Origin: Methylotenera sp.
GTDB lineage: Bacteria > Pseudomonadota > Gammaproteobacteria > Burkholderiales > Methylophilaceae
Reading direction: 5' to 3'
NCBI RefSeq assembly: GCF_029945535.1
Contig: NZ_JAQSCU010000013.1
Coordinates: forward strand, 63,522-127,521
DNA: 64,000 nucleotides
Shown here one piece after another: positions 1-8,374 of this stretch. A program made the translations under genes and the position numbers. Each line of letters starts with the position of its first letter. Within the stretch, counting starts at the first letter, position 1. The notes under the pieces are model-generated. The model was given only the letters and a program-made list of their open reading frames with translations. It did no database searches and was not told the origin of the DNA.

Positions 1-1
1 C

Positions 2-169
2 TGTCCTACAGGTGGTGTAACTGTTGAATCAGCACCTCAATTCTTAGCGTTACCAAACGTTGTAGTTTGTGGCGGCACATGGCTTACTCCAGCGGATGCT
101 GTGGCGCGTAAAGATTGGGCGCATATTACAAAATTGGCTAAAGAAGCAAGCGCCATTAAAGCCGCATAA
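2..169 (+). CDS. eda: KDPG/KHG aldolase, C-terminal end (partial)
   Basis: This is the last 55 codons of an open frame that enters from the left edge. The peptide begins CPTGGV and continues with ESAPQFLALPNV and a VCGGTWL segment. That is the C-terminal phosphate-binding part of 2-dehydro-3-deoxy-phosphogluconate aldolase, which splits KDPG into pyruvate and glyceraldehyde 3-phosphate in the cytoplasmic Entner-Doudoroff pathway. The frame ends in TAA and a good intrinsic terminator follows about 24 bases later, so eda is the last gene of its transcript. The catalytic lysine lies outside the window. The family call rests on a short segment but the motif string is characteristic. Confidence 0.85.
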   Translation, partial: CPTGGVTVESAPQFLALPNVVVCGGTWLTPADAVARKDWAHITKLAKEASAIKAA

Positions 170-192
170 GTTTATTTAACTTAAATTCAACT

Positions 193-219
193 GGGCTGGG
201 CAATTGCCTAGCCCTTTTT
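193..219 (+). terminator. Intrinsic terminator after eda
   Basis: GGGCT pairs with AGCCC around a GGCAATTGCC core that can extend the stem, and a run of five T follows directly. It lies just downstream of the eda stop and before the HAD gene on the same strand. Confidence 0.85.
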
Positions 220-258
220 GTTTATAAGACTTTGTCATTCTGACTTTAGGAATACTTT

Positions 259-921
259 TTGAAAATTGATATTACAAAATATAAGACCATCGTGTTTGAC
301 TGTGATGGTGTCGTACTTGATTCCAATGTTGTTAAAACAGAGGCTTACTTTCGTACTGCAAAGAATTTAGGCGCGACAGATGCCGAGGCTCAAGCGCTAG
401 TGGATTATCACGTTAATTTAGGCGGTATTTCGCGATACCATAAATTTGATTATTACATACGTGAGATTTTGCATCAGCCCGTCACAGATAGTGCTATTCA
501 AGTTTTATTAGATGGGTTCAGTAAGGAGCTGGAAGTTGGCTTAATGCAATGCGATCTAGCAAAAGGGTTATTTGATTTGCGAACAGCTACACAGAATGCC
601 AATTGGATGATACTTTCAGGTGGCGATCAGCAAGAAATTCGCACACTTTTTGCTAAGCGCAAGATTGACCATATGTTCGATGGCGGTTTATTTGGCAGCC
701 CCGATAATAAAGATGAGGTATTGGCACGTGAGAAATCTAGCGCTAATATCCAGTTTCCAGCTTTATTCCTAGGTGATAGTAAGTATGACTTTGAGGCTGC
801 AGATCGGGCAGGATTGGATTTTATTTTCCTTAGTGATTGGACTGAAGTGCCAGACTGGCAAGCATTTTGCCAAGAAAATAAGCTAACTGTACTAAATAAT
901 ATTGCTCAATTAATTAGCTAA
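259..921 (+). CDS. HAD-superfamily hydrolase (phosphatase-like)
   Basis: A 220-residue cytoplasmic HAD hydrolase. Motif I is FDCDGVVLDS near residues 13-22 (nucleophile and acid/base aspartates). Motif II is the serine in ILSGGD, and motifs III/IV are the lysine region around residue 155 and the acidic LGDSKYDF. A helical cap lies between motifs I and II, as in phosphoglycolate phosphatase or beta-phosphoglucomutase-like members. The start is TTG; an AGGA ribosome-binding site sits seven bases upstream. It stands alone between the eda terminator and lpxO. Some HAD proteins of this type act on sugar phosphates in surface-polysaccharide pathways, but nothing here fixes the substrate. Confidence 0.8.
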   Translation: MKIDITKYKTIVFDCDGVVLDSNVVKTEAYFRTAKNLGATDAEAQALVDYHVNLGGISRYHKFDYYIREILHQPVTDSAIQVLLDGFSKELEVGLMQCDLAKGLFDLRTATQNANWMILSGGDQQEIRTLFAKRKIDHMFDGGLFGSPDNKDEVLAREKSSANIQFPALFLGDSKYDFEAADRAGLDFIFLSDWTEVPDWQAFCQENKLTVLNNIAQLIS

Positions 922-989
922 GTAATTTGTTTTAAGTTTAAATAAACATATCGTTTATGCTGATTTGGCTATCACTTTGATCACGGTAG

Positions 990-995
990 TATAAT
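990..995 (+). promoter_or_regulatory. Candidate -10 hexamer for lpxO
   Basis: A perfect TATAAT lies 38 bases before the lpxO ATG. The best upstream partner is TTGGCT at 965-970 with a long 19-base spacer, so only the -10 is convincing. Confidence 0.4.
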
Positions 996-1032
996 AATCA
1001 GCAGTTCAATCATAAGGTTAAGTATATTTAGT

Positions 1033-1932
1033 ATGAAATACTTCATAGTTGCATTGTTCTTAACTGCGGTAGGCTTTATTCATTTCCGTGGAAAAGTTCG
1101 TCATCCTATTCTTAAACAGTTATTTGATCACTCGGCTTTTGTCGCGCCATTCAATTTGTTTATGTACATATTTTCTAAAGTGCCGACCACGCCGTACTTG
1201 TCCGCAAGCCATTTTCCTGAAATGCAAGCGGTAACAGATTCATGGCAGGTTATTCGCGAAGAAGCGCTCAATATGCGCGAACAAGAGCGTATCGCAGCTT
1301 CAAAAAACAACAATGATGCAGGTTTTAATTCATTCTTTAAAACTGGCTGGAAACGGTTCTATTTAAAATGGTATGACGCGCAACACCCTTCTGCAGCACT
1401 TTACTGCCCTAAAACAGTGGAAATTTTAAGCAAAATCCCAAGTATTAAAGCGGCGATGTTTGCAGAGTTGCCGCCTGGTGCGAAATTGAATCCGCACCGT
1501 GATCCATACGGTGGATCACTACGTTACCACTTGGGTTTAACCACGCCGAATCATGACGAGTGCTTTATTAATGTAGATGGCGTGCCTTATAGCTGGCGGG
1601 ATGGCGAAGCCGTGATGTTTGATGAAACTTACATACACGAAGCGTATAACCGTACAGACCAAGATCGGATTATTCTGTTTTGTGATGTTGAGCGCCCCAT
1701 GCGTTACCGCTGGGCGCAGGCCGTTAACCGCTTTTTAGCCAAAAATATTGTTACGGCGGCAAGCTCGCCCAATGATGATGGTGATCAAACGGGTTTTATT
1801 AATAAGGTTTTCTATATTGCTTGGGTAATTGGGCAGTATCGCCGTCGTTTTAAAAGTTGGAATAAAACGGTTTATAAAATCACCAAATTTTCTTTAATCG
1901 TTTTGGTGATTTACTTAATTTGGAAAATATAG
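1033..1932 (+). CDS. lpxO: Lipid A 2-hydroxylase LpxO-like dioxygenase
   Basis: A 299-residue Fe(II)/2-oxoglutarate-dependent dioxygenase of the aspartyl/asparaginyl beta-hydroxylase fold. The iron ligands are visible as HRD at 155-157 (His155, Asp157) and His202 in IHEAYN. Arg212 in DRIILF is the likely 2-oxoglutarate anchor. An N-terminal hydrophobic anchor (residues 1-18) and a C-terminal membrane segment (about 280-297) match LpxO, and the length is close to Salmonella LpxO. The family hydroxylates the 3'-secondary acyl chain of lipid A at the inner membrane, using O2 and 2-oxoglutarate. LPS core genes lie 2-5 kb away, but lpxO is transcribed separately. Lipid A is the likely substrate; peptidyl hydroxylation is less likely because of the membrane anchors. 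Confidence 0.85.
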   Translation: MKYFIVALFLTAVGFIHFRGKVRHPILKQLFDHSAFVAPFNLFMYIFSKVPTTPYLSASHFPEMQAVTDSWQVIREEALNMREQERIAASKNNNDAGFNSFFKTGWKRFYLKWYDAQHPSAALYCPKTVEILSKIPSIKAAMFAELPPGAKLNPHRDPYGGSLRYHLGLTTPNHDECFINVDGVPYSWRDGEAVMFDETYIHEAYNRTDQDRIILFCDVERPMRYRWAQAVNRFLAKNIVTAASSPNDDGDQTGFINKVFYIAWVIGQYRRRFKSWNKTVYKITKFSLIVLVIYLIWKI

Positions 1933-2025
1933 TTTAAAAGTGCTGTGATGCTATGCCAATGATTGAATCGAAGCTAAAGTCTTTCTTTCCTAAACGGATA
2001 TAGCGTAACAAGATTAGTAGAAAGT

Positions 2026-2712
2026 CTAAATTAATCCTGAAGCAATATTGATTGTTAAAGCCACTAAAGTAGTATTAAAGAAAAAAGCTAAAACGCAGTG
2101 CACCAAGCCTGTTCTACGCATTTTTCTATTAGAGAAACTTACGTCAGCAGTTTGCCCTGAAGTGCCTATCACACAGGCAAAATAAAGAAAGTCACTATAT
2201 TCAGGCATAGGTGTTCCTGGGAACTCTAATCCCCCTGAATCACTCTGTGTTTTGGTAACATAAAAGTCATGGGCGTAATGTAATGCAAACATTACTTGAG
2301 TAAATGTCCAAGAAGATAAAATAGTGAGCACAGCAAGCGTGATGTGTGCCGACCGAAGCATACCGTGCATGTCTTTGACAACTGATAGCTCAGCAACAAT
2401 GGCGCCTATAGAGACTACAGCTGCAATAATCACCATACCTAGAACTACATATCTACCATCATCCTGTGCTATGGCTCGCGTACGTATCTTGTCATGGGTA
2501 GTCCAGAACATCATTCGAGCTGCGAATATCAAATAGAGCCAAGCGCCTGCATTCCAGCCGATGATTGCTCTGGTAACAGGGTGTAGCGCCAAAGATTTTG
2601 GTAAAAAAATTGCGATGAGAATTCCAGCTAGAATCGAACTGAATAGTCTTGGTCGTGACAGAATTATGCGAAATAATTTAGGTGGTTTTGATGTTGTTGA
2701 GGAGCTGTTCAT
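2026..2712 (-). CDS. DUF1345 integral membrane protein
   Basis: A 228-residue polytopic protein with about six hydrophobic spans (near 24-42, 50-70, 88-110, 121-145, 172-190 and 201-226). The C-terminal part contains [18 protein letters not shown], the hallmark segment of DUF1345 proteins. The family's function is not established. It is the third gene of a minus-strand set, 19 bases after the DUF4337 gene, and no strong ribosome-binding site precedes its ATG, so translational coupling is plausible. The start is supported by a short basic N-terminus before the first span. Confidence 0.8.
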   Translation of the reverse strand: MNSSSTTSKPPKLFRIILSRPRLFSSILAGILIAIFLPKSLALHPVTRAIIGWNAGAWLYLIFAARMMFWTTHDKIRTRAIAQDDGRYVVLGMVIIAAVVSIGAIVAELSVVKDMHGMLRSAHITLAVLTILSSWTFTQVMFALHYAHDFYVTKTQSDSGGLEFPGTPMPEYSDFLYFACVIGTSGQTADVSFSNRKMRRTGLVHCVLAFFFNTTLVALTINIASGLI

Positions 2713-2731
2713 TTTTGGTCGCTAGATAAGA

Positions 2732-3298
2732 TTAAATTCCAAACCAAGCACATATGCCGAAACCTAATCCAATTAAGGCGCAGAACATGCTTGCATATTG
2801 TAACCATCTTCTGCGCGTTAGCAAGGCTATTGCCGCAAGTGAGATGGCAATCTGCAATGCAGTCGTTCCTGTGGCCCAACGATGATGAAGATGCATAGAG
2901 TGTTCAGAGCTTTCATCGGCCTTATGACTCAGTTCTTCAAATTTCTCAGCTTTCTTTTTGATGTCAGATTTCTCAGCCGCGTAACGCAAAGCATCATTCT
3001 TATTATCAACTTGGTCTTTGCCTGATGTTAATTTTGCTGCGAGTTCGGCTAAACTTTGTTTATTGCTTTTAGCTTGATAAAAATTCCATTGATCTGACGC
3101 ATTGGTTTTCTGGATGGAAGCTTCATTTTTAAAAATAATGGCCTCACCAAGCGTGACGCTGGCTTCATACGATAAAATCGCACCTATAGTTGCCATTACT
3201 GCTGTCATCACAGCAAGCCTGCCGTTAAAGCCACGGCTTTCTTCATTGGCTTCTAGAACTTCTTCGTGCGGACCTTTCACCTCAAACTCTTCGCTCAT
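2732..3298 (-). CDS. DUF4337 membrane protein
   Basis: A 188-residue protein with one hydrophobic span near residues 27-46 and a charged, probably coiled-coil middle region of about 90 residues rich in Lys, Glu, Gln and Ala. Two more spans follow at about 142-160 and 166-186. The arrangement and the SYEASVTLGEAIIFKNEAS stretch fit DUF4337, a family of unknown role. The N-terminus is acidic and probably cytoplasmic. It begins 18 bases after the stop of a 73-residue exported protein and precedes a DUF1345 gene by 19 bases, so the three are likely one transcript. Confidence 0.8.
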   Translation of the reverse strand: MSEEFEVKGPHEEVLEANEESRGFNGRLAVMTAVMATIGAILSYEASVTLGEAIIFKNEASIQKTNASDQWNFYQAKSNKQSLAELAAKLTSGKDQVDNKNDALRYAAEKSDIKKKAEKFEELSHKADESSEHSMHLHHRWATGTTALQIAISLAAIALLTRRRWLQYASMFCALIGLGFGICAWFGI

Positions 3299-3315
3299 TT
3301 TGACCTCTGTTTTTA

Positions 3316-3537
3316 TTAATATAATAAAGCTAAATTAGCCTCAACATAATGTGCTTCGGCACTAGTGGGATTGTCATGTAGCAATTTGTCAATCATGGAC
3401 TGTGCTTCATTGGATTTGCCTGCCTCCGCTGCGAGACAAACCTGATGCATAGAAGCGTCTTCAGCACTGAACGCTGGAGCTGTAAATGAGATTGGTATAA
3501 GTAATGCGGCTAATTGTATGAGTAACTTTACTTTCAT
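3316..3537 (-). CDS. Small exported protein, probably a truncated TPR-type precursor
   Basis: Only 73 residues. A clear signal peptide (about residues 1-24, ending AFSA) is followed by a helical segment with TPR-like wording: LAAEAGKSNEAQSMIDKLLHDNP, then SAEAHYVEANLALLY, where it stops. From memory, related proteins in other betaproteobacteria continue past this point with more repeats, so this copy may be a C-terminally truncated descendant, or a genuine short variant. Translation starts at ATG with an AAGGAT ribosome-binding site five bases upstream. That site can be fully paired in the inverted repeat at 3543-3587. It heads the operon with the DUF4337 and DUF1345 genes. Confidence 0.6.
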   Translation of the reverse strand: MKVKLLIQLAALLIPISFTAPAFSAEDASMHQVCLAAEAGKSNEAQSMIDKLLHDNPTSAEAHYVEANLALLY

Positions 3538-3542
3538 GAGTA

Positions 3543-3587
3543 ATCCTTATGCAGATATGTAATATAGTATATCTGCATATTAAGGAT
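3543..3587 (-). promoter_or_regulatory. Inverted repeat covering a Shine-Dalgarno site
   Basis: On the minus-strand transcript, ATCCTT plus ATGCAGATAT (with a 3-base bulge between) can pair with ATATCTGCAT plus AAGGAT across a 10-base AT-rich loop. The AAGGAT arm is the ribosome-binding site of the 73-residue gene starting at 3537. It could be an RNA switch, or a DNA operator; the sequence alone does not decide. Confidence 0.5.
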
Positions 3588-3707
3588 GCTTCCTTACAAG
3601 CAGCTGACACTGAAAAAACAGTATCTTCATCTTAAAGGTATTTAATTTTTCTTTGAGCCAGTTTGAGTTTTATTGCAATTGATTTTGATTTCTACAAGTG
3701 ATGTAAA

Positions 3708-4733
3708 TCAATTTCTGATGTGATGGATGATTTGTTGCGGGGATATTTTTTTTAGGCAGTTCAAATGACCGAGTGGGCATTCACGTTTAAAACAAGGACT
3801 ACATGCCAGCCCTAAATACTCAACAACGGCTTTATCACTCATTGGCGGAGTATGGTGAGGGTTAGATGAGCCGTATATTGCGACCATTTTTTTATCTAAT
3901 GCAGCAGCAACGTGCATGAGTCCAGAGTCGTTACTGATGACGTTCTCGCAAAGCGACATTAAATCTATCGCTTCACTTAAATTAGTTTTTCCGCCTAAAT
4001 TTACGCATCGATTGTTGGTTAGAGTATTGATGGCAGTGGTGACTGGAATATCTTTTTCAGAACCAAATAGCCAGACTAGCCAGCCTTTGCTTAGAGCTTC
4101 ACGCGCAACTTCAGCATAGTATTCTGCAGGCCAGCGTTTAGCTTCTCCATATTCTGCACCTGGGCATAGTCCTAATATTTTACTGTATGGCGATGGGATG
4201 CCTAGTTTCTGTAAAGTTGCTAGCGCATTGTCTTTGTTGGCTATGAGCGATGGATTGGGGATGTTGTCAGGTAATGGAGTGTTCTTTTCCAAACCCAAGG
4301 TAACAAATCTATCTACTGTGCGTGGTAGCTTGATTTTATCCAGTTTGCGCACATCATTGACCAAACCGTAACGAAACTCACCTAAAAAGCTGGTACGTTG
4401 TGGAATATTTGCGGCAAAGGGCAAGATGGCAGATTTAAGGGAGTTGGTCAGAATGATTGCTTGGGTATAGGCTTCATTGCGCAGACTTTTACCAAATTTA
4501 ATACGTTCAAACAGAGCAAACTGACCGTGTTTGAAGGACAGGGCGATGCCCTTATTCACTTCTGGCATGCGCTCTATGAGAGGTAATGTCCATGCGGGTG
4601 CGGCAACGTCAATAATGCAGTTAGGGTCGTTTAATTTAAGCGTTTTGAACAGACTTTGTGCAAGCACCATATCGCCGACCCATGATGGGCCAAGTACCAA
4701 TATTTTTGATTGAGTTGATTGCAACTTCGCCAC
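3708..4733 (-). CDS. waaF: ADP-heptose:LPS heptosyltransferase II
   Basis: A 341-residue GT9-family glycosyltransferase that transfers the second L-glycero-D-manno-heptose to the LPS inner core at the cytoplasmic face of the inner membrane. The N-terminal LVLGPSWVGDMVLAQSL segment and the C-terminal nucleotide-binding region with LCPGAEYGEAKRWP and SNDSGLMHVAAAL are typical of WaaF, and the length matches the family. The start is GTG, overlapping the hldE stop by one base (TAGTG), which indicates translational coupling. It is the last gene of an hldD-hldE-waaF set that makes and uses ADP-heptose. WaaC is less likely given the GPSWVGDM wording. Confidence 0.92.
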   Translation of the reverse strand: MAKLQSTQSKILVLGPSWVGDMVLAQSLFKTLKLNDPNCIIDVAAPAWTLPLIERMPEVNKGIALSFKHGQFALFERIKFGKSLRNEAYTQAIILTNSLKSAILPFAANIPQRTSFLGEFRYGLVNDVRKLDKIKLPRTVDRFVTLGLEKNTPLPDNIPNPSLIANKDNALATLQKLGIPSPYSKILGLCPGAEYGEAKRWPAEYYAEVAREALSKGWLVWLFGSEKDIPVTTAINTLTNNRCVNLGGKTNLSEAIDLMSLCENVISNDSGLMHVAAALDKKMVAIYGSSNPHHTPPMSDKAVVEYLGLACSPCFKRECPLGHLNCLKKISPQQIIHHIRN

Positions 4734-6205
4734 TACGCACCTAGTTTTTTGATGATGTTGCTAGTGCTGCGGCCTTGCACCAATGGAATCAATTTGACAC
4801 TACCGCCCCACGATTTAACCTCAGTGCCGCCTACTACTTGATCTTCTGTGTAATCGTCACCTTTTACAATGACATCTGGGCGTATGGCATCAATCAGTTG
4901 TAACGGCGTGTCTTCATCAAACAAAATGACCGCATCTACTGAAGCCAATGCGGCCAATACACGCGCTCTATCGCCTTCATGTACCACTGGACGCGTTGGA
5001 CCTTTCAAGGCGCTGACAGAGCGATCTGTATTTAAACCTAAAATCAGTTTGTCGCCAGTTTTTTTTGCAGCTTCTAAATAGGTCACATGACCTGCGTGTA
5101 GTAAATCAAAGCAGCCGTTGGTAAAGACTATTTTCTGTTGATTGGCTTTCCAGCGGCTCACAAGTTCAGCCAATTGAGTGCCGTCACAAATTTTATCAGC
5201 CTGCGATTGCCCATCTTCGCTCACTAATGCTTTTAGTAGTTCGGCTTTTGAAACAGGTACAGTGCCGACTTTGCCGACTACAATACCTGCGGCAATATTC
5301 GCAAGTTGTAAGGCATCGTGTGGATTTAAGCCATGCGCTAAACCTGCAGCCAGTGTGGCAATTACCGTGTCACCAGCACCTGAAACATCGAATACTTTTT
5401 TTGCAGTAGCTGGAATATGTTGTATCTGTTTATCGTCAATAAGCGAAATACCTTCTTCGCCACGAGTGACGGCAAGAAAGTCTAAGTTCAGCTGATTTTT
5501 CAACTGTTCGGCGGCATGCAGTAATGCTTCTGTTTCATTGATATCGACGCCACAGGCCTCGGCAGTTTCTTTTTTGTTGGGGGTGAGCGTGCTGGCGCCC
5601 TTATATTTGCCGTAATCACGGCCTTTAGGGTCAGCAATCACGGGTATATTCAGATGCTTGCAATGCTCGATGATGGCTTTACAGGTGCTGTCACTTAACA
5701 CGCCTTTAGCATAATCAGACAAAATGACCATGGCAGGTTTGTTGTTTAGGGCTTGAGCCACGTTGTTGAGTAGCTGCTGGTTTTCTTCAACACTAAAAGC
5801 TGCAGCGCTTTCATCATCAATACGCACAATTTGTTGATTGCCACTCATCACTCTAGTTTTTGAGACGGTTGGACGTAACTTAGAAGTCATAATGTTCGCG
5901 ACTCCTATGCCAGAGTCCGCAATTATTTGCGTTAGAATTTTGCCAGTCACATCGTCACCGATACAGCCGATGATTTCGGTGTTTAGCCCTAAGCCAGATA
6001 AGTTTGCGGCTACGTTGGCTGCGCCGCCAGCTCTATCTTCTGATTGTTTAAGCAGCACGACAGGTACAGGCGCCTCAGGTGAAATGCGATTTACATTGCC
6101 CATTAAGTAACGATCTAACATCACGTCGCCGATGACTAATATAGATTTTTTGCTGCCTGTGAATTGACGTACAGTGTCGATTAATTGCGAATTCATATAG
6201 GTCAT
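4733..6205 (-). CDS. hldE: Bifunctional heptose 7-phosphate kinase / heptose 1-phosphate adenylyltransferase
   Basis: A 490-residue two-domain enzyme. The N-terminal ribokinase-like domain (about 1-325) carries GGAANVAANLSGLG and the GAGDT anion-hole motif and phosphorylates D-glycero-D-manno-heptose 7-phosphate at C1. The C-terminal nucleotidyltransferase domain (about 340-490) has FTNGCFDLLHAGH and adenylylates the sugar. Both catalytic halves look intact and the full length equals the E. coli type of fusion. It lies 10 bases after hldD and overlaps waaF by one base. The ATG at 6205 is taken as the start; the ATG three codons later (6196) is almost as good. Confidence 0.95.
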   Translation of the reverse strand: MTYMNSQLIDTVRQFTGSKKSILVIGDVMLDRYLMGNVNRISPEAPVPVVLLKQSEDRAGGAANVAANLSGLGLNTEIIGCIGDDVTGKILTQIIADSGIGVANIMTSKLRPTVSKTRVMSGNQQIVRIDDESAAAFSVEENQQLLNNVAQALNNKPAMVILSDYAKGVLSDSTCKAIIEHCKHLNIPVIADPKGRDYGKYKGASTLTPNKKETAEACGVDINETEALLHAAEQLKNQLNLDFLAVTRGEEGISLIDDKQIQHIPATAKKVFDVSGAGDTVIATLAAGLAHGLNPHDALQLANIAAGIVVGKVGTVPVSKAELLKALVSEDGQSQADKICDGTQLAELVSRWKANQQKIVFTNGCFDLLHAGHVTYLEAAKKTGDKLILGLNTDRSVSALKGPTRPVVHEGDRARVLAALASVDAVILFDEDTPLQLIDAIRPDVIVKGDDYTEDQVVGGTEVKSWGGSVKLIPLVQGRSTSNIIKKLGA

Positions 6206-6215
6206 TTACTTTAAC

Positions 6216-7205
6216 TTAGCAATAAGCATCATCATGCATTAAATAGTTTTGTACGTAATCTTGTACACCTTCTTCTAAGCTGCAGAACGGCTGCGTAAAA
6301 CCAGCTGCACGTAGTTTAGCTGCGGTAGCTTCGGTAAAGTATTGGTATTTACCTTGTAGATCTTCAGGCATATCAATGTAGGTAATGTTGGGCGATTTAC
6401 CCATGCTGGACATCACGCTAGTGGCTAAATCTTTAAATGCGCGCGCTTTGCCAGTACCAATGTTATAGATGCCATTAGTGCAGGCTTTGCCACTTAAGGC
6501 TGCGGTTAGAAAGTGCACAACGGCAGCGGCGGCATCTTTCACATATACAAAATCGCGTAACTGCATGCCATCCGAATAACCTTCTTTATGGCTTTTGAAA
6601 AGCTTAACAGTGCCAGTTGCTTTAAATTGGTTAAAGCTGTGAAACGCCACGCTGGCCATGCGCTCTTTATGATATTCGTTTGGACCGTAAACATTAAAGA
6701 ATTTGAAACCAGCCCAGGCTGATGGTGCTGCCAAGCCCTTGTTTACCTGTTGTAAGGCCCATTGATCGAAGAAGTGTTTGGAATAACCATAGCCATTCAG
6801 TGGACGAAGATTTTCAATAGAAACATCATCATAACCATGCTCGCCGTCGCCATAAGTGGCGGCTGAGCTTGCGTAGAAAAAAGCTGCGTTATTGTTAGCG
6901 CACCATGTCCACAGATTTTGTGAGTAATTAATATTGGCTTCAACGAGCTTGTTAAAGTCGCGCTCAGTTGTTGCGCTGATAGCGCCCATGTGGATGATTG
7001 CTTCAATATCCTGACGGCCTTCCAACCATGGCATGAGTTGGTCTTTATCCAAATATTGCACATATTGGCGTTTAACCAAATTCTGCCATTGGTTTTCATG
7101 CGTGATGCGGTCAACAATCACCATATCATCACGTTGAAGTTTTGTATTGAGATGCCAGGCGATGATAGAGCCTATCATCCCTGCGCCTCCAGTAATTACT
7201 ATCAT
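6216..7205 (-). CDS. hldD: ADP-L-glycero-D-manno-heptose 6-epimerase
   Basis: A 329-residue short-chain-dehydrogenase-type epimerase with the N-terminal NAD(P)-binding GGAGMIGS, the serine in FYASSAATYG and the YGYSK catalytic Tyr/Lys pair. It converts ADP-D-glycero-D-manno-heptose to the L-glycero form used for the LPS inner core. The NEYHKERMASVAFH stretch is specific to HldD among epimerases. It is the first of three tightly spaced minus-strand heptose genes, so pathway and gene order agree. About 36 bases separate it from hemH upstream. Confidence 0.95.
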   Translation of the reverse strand: MIVITGGAGMIGSIIAWHLNTKLQRDDMVIVDRITHENQWQNLVKRQYVQYLDKDQLMPWLEGRQDIEAIIHMGAISATTERDFNKLVEANINYSQNLWTWCANNNAAFFYASSAATYGDGEHGYDDVSIENLRPLNGYGYSKHFFDQWALQQVNKGLAAPSAWAGFKFFNVYGPNEYHKERMASVAFHSFNQFKATGTVKLFKSHKEGYSDGMQLRDFVYVKDAAAAVVHFLTAALSGKACTNGIYNIGTGKARAFKDLATSVMSSMGKSPNITYIDMPEDLQGKYQYFTEATAAKLRAAGFTQPFCSLEEGVQDYVQNYLMHDDAYC

Positions 7206-7241
7206 AGTTTCTTTAATGAGCTTAAAGCAAAAGTATAACGC

Positions 7242-8348
7242 TTATTGATTGGCACCCAAAGCTTGAGCACGTAATTTAGTCATTTCGTTACTTTTCTTTA
7301 CTAAATCGCTATCCCACTCAGTTGAAACCCAACCTTGCAGATTTTCTAGTGCAATTGCTGTCATGGCGTGTATCCAAGCTTCGTTTTCATTTAATGCTGG
7401 GATGTAGTTATACTCGCCGCCACCATTACTTTGAAATATGTGTTTGCCTTCCATGGCGATTTCTTCCAACGTTTCTAGGCAGTCGCTACTAAAACCTGGG
7501 CAGATAACATCAATGCGTTTCGTTTTAGCTTTGCCTAAATCTTCCAGAATGCCAGCAAGATAAGGTTTTAACCATTCTTGCTTACCGAAGCGCGATTGAA
7601 ATGCGATTAAATACTCATCTTTGCCTAACTCTAAAGCTTCTGCCAATAAGCGACCAGTTTTGTGGCATTGGCAATGGTAAGGGTCGCCACTGGTTAAATG
7701 TACTTTAGGCACGCCATGAAAGCTCATCACTAACTTGCTTGGTTTGCCGTTGATTCTCCAATGCTCACGCACGCTAGAGGCCAATGCGGCGATATAAGCT
7801 GGGTGATCGTTGTAATTACGTATGCTACGAATTGCTGGCTGGTTGCGTGTTTTGAGTAATACGCGAAACACCGCATCCATAGCTGACGCTGTGCTGCTGG
7901 CAGCATATTGAGGGTAAAGCGGAAACACTAAAATGCGGTCGCAGTGCTGAGCTTTTAACTTATCAATGGCAGATTGCATGCTGGGGTTGCCGTAGCTCAT
8001 ACCCAATTCAACGGCAAAGGGTGATTTAATTTTCTGACCTAAGAAACCGCGTAATAAAGTAGTTTGTTTTTGCGCATGCACCAATAAAGGCGAGCCTTCT
8101 TTCAGCCAGACTTGCGCATATTTTTCAGCTGATTTCTTTGGGCGTATAACTAAGATGATGCCATTTAAAATAAACCACCAAATAGCGCGTGGGATTTCTA
8201 CTACGCGAGTGTCGCTTAAAAATTGACGCAAATAGGGGCGTAAAGCTTGGGCTGTTGGCGCATCTGGTGTGCCTAAATTAGCCAATAAAATACCAACTTT
8301 AAGTTGGTCGCCGTGTTCGTACTTTGGTTCTGCGTTGTAGTAAGCCAT
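7242..8348 (-). CDS. hemH: Ferrochelatase
   Basis: A 368-residue ferrochelatase that inserts Fe2+ into protoporphyrin IX in the last step of protoheme synthesis, at or near the inner membrane. Visible family features include GILLANLGTPDAP at the N-terminus, the PLYPQYAASSTASAMD segment, and MSFHGVP with the metal-binding/catalytic His. CPGFSSDCLETLEEI lies near the C-terminus. Length fits Gram-negative HemH. It is downstream of hrcA with a 26-base gap, so the two may be cotranscribed, and hldD follows. Confidence 0.95.
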   Translation of the reverse strand: MAYYNAEPKYEHGDQLKVGILLANLGTPDAPTAQALRPYLRQFLSDTRVVEIPRAIWWFILNGIILVIRPKKSAEKYAQVWLKEGSPLLVHAQKQTTLLRGFLGQKIKSPFAVELGMSYGNPSMQSAIDKLKAQHCDRILVFPLYPQYAASSTASAMDAVFRVLLKTRNQPAIRSIRNYNDHPAYIAALASSVREHWRINGKPSKLVMSFHGVPKVHLTSGDPYHCQCHKTGRLLAEALELGKDEYLIAFQSRFGKQEWLKPYLAGILEDLGKAKTKRIDVICPGFSSDCLETLEEIAMEGKHIFQSNGGGEYNYIPALNENEAWIHAMTAIALENLQGWVSTEWDSDLVKKSNEMTKLRAQALGANQ

Positions 8349-8374
8349 ATATGGTTTCTAAGTATTTTTTCTAT

